64,000 nucleotides of DNA from Mycobacterium spongiae (GTDB lineage: Bacteria > Actinomycetota > Actinomycetes > Mycobacteriales > Mycobacteriaceae), in contig NZ_CP046600.1 in NCBI RefSeq assembly GCF_018278905.1, positions 1,798,001-1,862,000 of the forward strand, given 5' to 3'. The notes under the pieces were generated by a model. It made no database searches. It worked only from the letters and a program-made list of their open reading frames with translations, and had not been told where the DNA came from. The translations under genes and the position numbers were made by a program. Below, piece by piece: positions 60,174 to 64,000 of this stretch; position 1 is the stretch's first letter; each line of letters begins with the position of its first letter.

Positions 60174-60953
60174 TCAGGCGGTGCCCGATCCCTGCGCAAA
60201 TCGTCGCAGCCAGCCGAACCAGGCGCCCATGCCGGCGCCGGTGCGGGCGCTGACCGGCAGGATCGTCGCCGTGGCGTTGACCTCGCGGACATGGGTGATG
60301 TATGAGTCCACGTCGGCGTCGAGGTGCGGCACCAGGTCGATCTTGTTGAGCAGCACGATGTCGACCGCTCGGAACATGACCGGATACTTCAGCGGTTTGT
60401 CCTCACCTTCGGTGATTGAGTAGACCATGGCTTTGGCATGCTCGCCGACGTCGAACTCGGCAGGGCAGACGAGGTTGCCGACGTTTTCGATGATGACCAG
60501 GTCCAGGCGGGGCAGGTCCAGTCCTGGTAGCGCGCGGTGGACCATGGGCGCATCGAGGTGGCATTCGCCGCCAAACCCGTTGCTGGTGTTGAGCAGCGAC
60601 ACCTGGGCGCCGCGACCGTTGAGCTTGGCGGCGTCGAGATCGGTCGCGATGTCGCCTTCGATCACTCCGATCGCGAACTCGCCGGCGAGTTCGTCGAGTG
60701 TTCTTTGCAGAATGGTGGTCTTTCCCGACCCCGGTGAGCTCATCAAATTGAGTGCACGGATCCCGTTGCTGGCGAACGTCGTTCTATTGTCCTCTGCCAG
60801 GGAGTCGTTCTCAGCGAAGATGGCTTCCAGGACATCGATACGTTGCGAGCTCGTCTGGTAGTGCCGGTGATCCCCATGGTCGGGGTTGGGATCATGATGC
60901 CGGTGGGTGTGCTCATGCTCAGTTCCATCGTCGTGTCGATGAAATCTACCCAT
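60174..60953 (-). CDS. hypB: Hydrogenase nickel-incorporation GTPase HypB
   Basis: 259 residues. The N-terminal 32 residues contain about ten His in His-x-His patterns, a nickel-storage stretch. The G-domain shows Gly-Ser-Gly-Lys-Thr-Thr (about 75-80), Glu-Asn-Val-Gly-Asn-Leu-Val-Cys-Pro (about 160-168) and Asn-Lys-Ile-Asp (about 207-210). HypB with HypA inserts nickel into the large subunit. It overlaps hypA by 8 bp and is convergent with tetR. Confidence 0.96.
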   Translation of the reverse strand: MGRFHRHDDGTEHEHTHRHHDPNPDHGDHRHYQTSSQRIDVLEAIFAENDSLAEDNRTTFASNGIRALNLMSSPGSGKTTILQRTLDELAGEFAIGVIEGDIATDLDAAKLNGRGAQVSLLNTSNGFGGECHLDAPMVHRALPGLDLPRLDLVIIENVGNLVCPAEFDVGEHAKAMVYSITEGEDKPLKYPVMFRAVDIVLLNKIDLVPHLDADVDSYITHVREVNATATILPVSARTGAGMGAWFGWLRRFAQGSGTA

Positions 60954-61317
60954 GCTGGCAACCGTTCATGTTCGACACTTTCTCTGAGACATCCATCGAA
61001 GCCACCAAGAACTCGTTGCCGCGGAGCACCTCGACATCGGGACTGTCGCATACCGGGCACCAGATCGACCAGGCCGATGTGATCTCCGACTGCCGGCCGC
61101 ACGCCCGGCATCGCACCTCGGCGCCAACGCACTCGAGTTCCAGCTCGGCGTCGGGCATGTCCTCCGATTCCCGCACCAGGGTCCAGCAGAACAGCAGCGA
61201 TTCGGGAACGACCTGTCGCAGTGCGCCTACCCGGACTCGGACCACGTCGACATGGCGGCCGTCGGCGTGCTTCTTGACCACACTGACGATCGCTGCGCAC
61301 AGGGACAGCTCATGCAC
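60946..61317 (-). CDS. hypA: Hydrogenase nickel metallochaperone HypA
   Basis: 123 residues. The Met-His-Glu-Leu-Ser start carries the nickel-binding His2. The zinc site is Cys-Arg-Ala-Cys and Cys-Pro-Val-Cys (about 71-74 and 88-91). HypA passes nickel to HypE/large-subunit complexes together with HypB. It lies 107 bp after nicT on the same strand, so uptake and delivery of nickel are likely co-expressed. Confidence 0.95.
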   Translation of the reverse strand: MHELSLCAAIVSVVKKHADGRHVDVVRVRVGALRQVVPESLLFCWTLVRESEDMPDAELELECVGAEVRCRACGRQSEITSAWSIWCPVCDSPDVEVLRGNEFLVASMDVSEKVSNMNGCQHG

Positions 61318-61424
61318 GGGCAGTCACCGCCGGCTGTCCGAAACCCTGACGGTTTGCCAGGCTCATGAGCACTGTTCTACACCGTCGACCGTGCGCGCGG
61401 CTACGGTTCGGCTGGTCGCTGCGG

Positions 61425-62555
61425 TCAGGTCGCGCTTTCGGGCGCCGGCGCCCACCTCTCTTCGATGCGCCCGTACCGCCAGATCAGCAGGGCAAGCACC
61501 CACGTGAGCACGAACATCCCTACGACGATGAAGCCGACGACGTTGAGGTTGAGGCCGCCCAGCCAGTCCCAGAACGTGCCCCGCCAGCCCAGTTGGTCGG
61601 CGAAGAGGCCGAGCAGTTCGACGCTGCCGATCAGCAGGGCCACCGCCACCGATAGCGCGGTGACAACGATGTTGTAGTAGATCTTGCGCACCGGTTGGGA
61701 AAAAGCCCAGCCGTAGGCGAAGTTCATGAAGGAGCCGTCGATGGTGTCCAACAGGCACATGCCGGCGGCGAACAAGACCGGCAGGCACAGGATTGCGTAC
61801 CACGGCAGGCCGGCGGCCGCGCTGGTCCCTGCCAGCACGAGCAGCGCGATCTCGGTGGCGGTGTCGAACCCGAGGCCGAACAACACTCCGACTGGGTAGA
61901 TATGCCACGACTTGGTGATCGATTTCATGAAGCGGCCGAAGAACCGGTTGACCAATCCGCGGTTGTCCAAGTGGTGTTCGAGCGCGGTCTCGTCGAAATC
62001 GCCGCGGCGCAGTTGCGCGAACACACGCACGATACCGACCAGGACGATGACGTTGAGGATGGCGATCAAGTACAGGAAAATCCCAGAGATGCCGGTGCCG
62101 ATCAATCCGGTGTAGTGATGCAGCGCGGAGGAGTCGTCCTCAACCGGTCCGGCGATGGCCCGAAGCCCGGTCGCCAGCAATACCGCCAGTGCAAAGACGA
62201 CCGTCGAGTGACCCAGCGAAAAGAAGAATCCGACGGCAAGGGGTCGCTGCCCGTCACTCATCAGCTTGCGGGTGGTGTTGTCGATCGCGGCGATGTGGTC
62301 GGCGTCAAACGCATGCCGCAGGCCGAGCGTGTAGGCCGTCACCCCGACACCGATACCGAATGCTTTGCTGCCCAGATGGAGTCGCGCCGGTTCGACCAGG
62401 AGTATCAAGGTGAGCCAGCCAACGAGATGCAGCCCGACGATCACTGCGAGCATCGCGGCCAGACGCCGCCATTCCGCCGGCGTCAGCCCGGGGGCCGAAC
62501 GTGTGGACCCGGACCAGGCTGGCCTGACCCTGCGGGGCTCGCAGTGCCAGGACAC
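61425..62555 (-). CDS. nicT: Nickel/cobalt transporter NicT (NiCoT family)
   Basis: 376 residues from a GTG one base past the mtr stop. Eight transmembrane helices are expected. The NiCoT signature Arg-His-Ala-Phe-Asp-Ala-Asp-His-Ile (HX4DH) lies near 80-88, with Phe-Phe-Ser-Leu-Gly-His-Ser-Thr-Val-Val, Leu-Gly-Phe-Asp-Thr-Ala-Thr-Glu and Gly-Met-Cys-Leu-Leu-Asp-Thr-Ile-Asp-Gly further on. Importer of Ni2+ and perhaps Co2+. In MTBC it persists although the hydrogenase genes beside it are missing; urease may be the remaining client there. Confidence 0.95.
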   Translation of the reverse strand: MSWHCEPRRVRPAWSGSTRSAPGLTPAEWRRLAAMLAVIVGLHLVGWLTLILLVEPARLHLGSKAFGIGVGVTAYTLGLRHAFDADHIAAIDNTTRKLMSDGQRPLAVGFFFSLGHSTVVFALAVLLATGLRAIAGPVEDDSSALHHYTGLIGTGISGIFLYLIAILNVIVLVGIVRVFAQLRRGDFDETALEHHLDNRGLVNRFFGRFMKSITKSWHIYPVGVLFGLGFDTATEIALLVLAGTSAAAGLPWYAILCLPVLFAAGMCLLDTIDGSFMNFAYGWAFSQPVRKIYYNIVVTALSVAVALLIGSVELLGLFADQLGWRGTFWDWLGGLNLNVVGFIVVGMFVLTWVLALLIWRYGRIEERWAPAPESAT

Positions 62556-62556
62556 G

Positions 62557-63936
62557 TCAGCGCAGGCCCAGTAGCGCGTTCTCGACGACCTCGGGTAACG
62601 ACGGATGGATCCAGTACTGGCCGCGGGCCATCTCGGAAGCGGTCAGCCCGAAGCTCATCGCTTGGATCAACGGTTGGATGATCGACGACGCCTGGTAACC
62701 CATGATGTGCGCACCAAGCAAGCGTCCGGAACCGCGTTCGGCAATAAGCTTGACGAATCCGGTGGTGTCCTCCAAAGCCCAGCCATATCCGACGTCGCCG
62801 TAGCTCTGTATCGCGACCGAGATGTCGAGTCCTTGTGCAACACATTCATTTTCGGTGAGTCCGACAGCAGCGAGCGGGGGATCGGTGAATACCGCCGCTG
62901 GCACGTACCGGTGGTCGGTGACGGCCATTGACTCCACGTCGTCCCAGTCGCACAGCAGATTGTGCTGCACGACCCGGGCTTCATGGTTGGCGACGTGCTT
63001 GAGCTGGTAGGGCGACGAAACGTCGCCGAGCGCGAAAACCCCGCGTGCGGAAGTTCGTTGATACTCGTCGACCACCACCCGGCCGTCCGCAACATCGATT
63101 CCGGCCTGCTCGGCGTCCAGCAGGTCGGCGTTGGGCACCCGACCGGTCGCCACGAGTAGCAGGTCGGCGTCGATCGAGCTGCCGTCGTCGAGTTGCAGCG
63201 TCACGCCGGAACCGCGGTTTTCTCCGCCGACCACGTTGCGCTGGGTGCGTAGTTCCCATTTCGCTGAAGCGATGCGGGTGAACCGTTCACAGACGGTGTC
63301 GTCACAATGCCTCAGCATGCAGCTGCCCCGAATAACCAGGGTGACCCGAGCCCCAAGCGCAGAGAACACATGAGCGAATTCGGCTGCTACAAAACCACTT
63401 CCAACGATCACCACGTGCTCGGGCAATTCGGAGATCCGCATGACCGTGTCGCTGGTATGAAATGTGATGCCGGACTCTTCGATCGCCGGCGGAATCAGCG
63501 GCCGCGCCCCGGCGGCGACCACCACCTGGTCGGCGGTGAACTCCTCGCCTGCGTCGGTCTGCAGCAGGTAGCGCCCGTCAGCCTGAACCGGTCCGAACCG
63601 GGTATGCGTGCGATACACGTCGATGTTGGGCGCCGAGCGCCGATAGTCCTCGCCGCCGTGTGCGATTGGATCGATGCGCCCGAAGATTCGCGAGACGATG
63701 TCATCCCATCGCACCCGATCGATGTGGGCGTCGACGCCGTAGCGCGCCGCGTCCCTGATGGTGTTGGCCACCTCGGCGGCGTAGACGAACATCTTCGTCG
63801 GCAGGCATCCGACGTTGAGGCACGTCCCGCCGAAGGTGTCTTCCTCGCAGATCGCGGCCCGCTTGCCGGCATAGCGTTCATCCAGAATGCTATTGCCCGA
63901 GCCGGTTCCGATGATCGCAATGTCGTAGGTTTCCAT
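62557..63936 (-). CDS. mtr: Mycothione reductase
   Basis: 459 residues from the ATG at 63936, identical in length to M. tuberculosis Mtr. An FAD/NADPH flavoenzyme that reduces mycothiol disulfide. FAD loop Gly-Thr-Gly-Ser-Gly-Asn, redox pair Gly-Gly-Thr-Cys-Leu-Asn-Val-Gly-Cys (about 36-44), NADPH loop Gly-Ser-Gly-Phe-Val-Ala-Ala-Glu, second FAD motif Val-Phe-Ala-Leu-Gly-Asp, and the C-terminal His-Pro-Ser-Leu-Pro-Glu. An upstream in-frame GTG or ATG to 63969 is open but adds nothing conserved. nicT follows directly. Confidence 0.96.
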   Translation of the reverse strand: METYDIAIIGTGSGNSILDERYAGKRAAICEEDTFGGTCLNVGCLPTKMFVYAAEVANTIRDAARYGVDAHIDRVRWDDIVSRIFGRIDPIAHGGEDYRRSAPNIDVYRTHTRFGPVQADGRYLLQTDAGEEFTADQVVVAAGARPLIPPAIEESGITFHTSDTVMRISELPEHVVIVGSGFVAAEFAHVFSALGARVTLVIRGSCMLRHCDDTVCERFTRIASAKWELRTQRNVVGGENRGSGVTLQLDDGSSIDADLLLVATGRVPNADLLDAEQAGIDVADGRVVVDEYQRTSARGVFALGDVSSPYQLKHVANHEARVVQHNLLCDWDDVESMAVTDHRYVPAAVFTDPPLAAVGLTENECVAQGLDISVAIQSYGDVGYGWALEDTTGFVKLIAERGSGRLLGAHIMGYQASSIIQPLIQAMSFGLTASEMARGQYWIHPSLPEVVENALLGLR

Positions 63937-64000
63937 TGTGGTTGGGCCGTTTACCTTTCCCGTGACCATGCCGAGGCGTCGGTGTCGTTTGTGCGCAGAT

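Noticed and set aside
61695..62681. Plus-strand 328-codon frame antisense to nicT and the end of mtr
   Set aside because: The minus strand encodes the unmistakable NiCoT transporter; the plus frame is Gln/Asp/Arg-rich with no domain.
1..64000. tRNA or rRNA genes, CRISPR arrays and insertion sequences
   Set aside because: Reading through the window I found no cloverleaf-like gene, no spacer-repeat pattern and no transposase; the only tandem array is the 53-bp MIRU-type repeat.

Overview
The window is a high-GC stretch of chromosome from a slow-growing Mycobacterium closely related to the M. tuberculosis complex (MTBC). Gene order follows, in reverse, the M. tuberculosis segment from dacB2 (Rv2911) to mtr (Rv2855), and the proteins I can recall (Mpt83, PyrH, Dxr, IspG, Rip1, Mtr) are near-identical to their M. 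tuberculosis counterparts. It is not M. tuberculosis itself. A [NiFe]-hydrogenase locus is present, dipZ and mpt70 are absent beside mpt83, and the toxin-antitoxin and IS genes that I recall interrupting this region in MTBC are missing. An M. kansasii-like or similar environmental slow grower fits, but the species cannot be fixed from the sequence alone.

Layout. 1-6.8 kb: end of dacB2, then the ribosome and tRNA-modification genes rpsP-khpA-rimM-trmD, lipoprotein lppW on the other strand, rplS, lepB, rnhB and a DUF2469 gene. 6.8-15.7 kb: the fdhF-like molybdoenzyme with fdhD, then yraN-comM-dprA, a siderophore-interacting flavoprotein, xerC and an M23 peptidase. 15.7-22.9 kb: rpsB-tsf-amidase-pyrH, three and a third copies of a 53-bp MIRU-type repeat, then frr-cdsA-rlmN. 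22.9-27.6 kb: Mpt53 and a CcdA-type partner (extracytoplasmic disulfide chemistry), a START-like protein, a PlsC acyltransferase, the Rv2876-type membrane protein, and mpt83 behind a SigK-like promoter. 27.6-35.7 kb: dxr-rip1-ispG (isoprenoid synthesis and regulated intramembrane proteolysis), a GNAT protein, a penicillin-binding lipoprotein, a DUF1707 protein and mapB. 35.7-42.8 kb: a 13E12-type HNH gene, the operon glnA4-glutamine amidotransferase-aldC-SDR (resembling gamma-glutamylated amine catabolism), and a PPE gene.

43.6-63.9 kb: the accessory centrepiece. One long leftward operon starts with the small and large subunits of a group 1h (actinobacterial, high-affinity, H2-oxidising) [NiFe]-hydrogenase. 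It continues through an Fe-S partner protein (HhyE-like), three poorly characterised cluster proteins, a 39-residue membrane peptide, a maturation protease, hypC, hypF, a SIS-HypC fusion, a SIS protein, hypE, hypC, hypD, a DUF6390-type protein and an alkaline-phosphatase-superfamily enzyme. Most junctions are 4-bp ATGA overlaps. A divergent TetR regulator and the mtr-nicT-hypA-hypB group (nickel import and insertion) complete the module. In MTBC only nicT and mtr remain at this position, so the window shows what appears to have been lost there.

Regulatory and repeat features of note: the MIRU array whose mini-ORFs chain pyrH to frr; a structured leader before rpsB; a leader before rplS with mutually exclusive pairings; a shared promoter-like element before rpsP and rplS; spaced TGATAACA boxes upstream of the acyltransferase; and a C16A10 tract directly in front of the hydrogenase protease gene. 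I saw no tRNA or rRNA gene, no CRISPR array and no intact insertion sequence.
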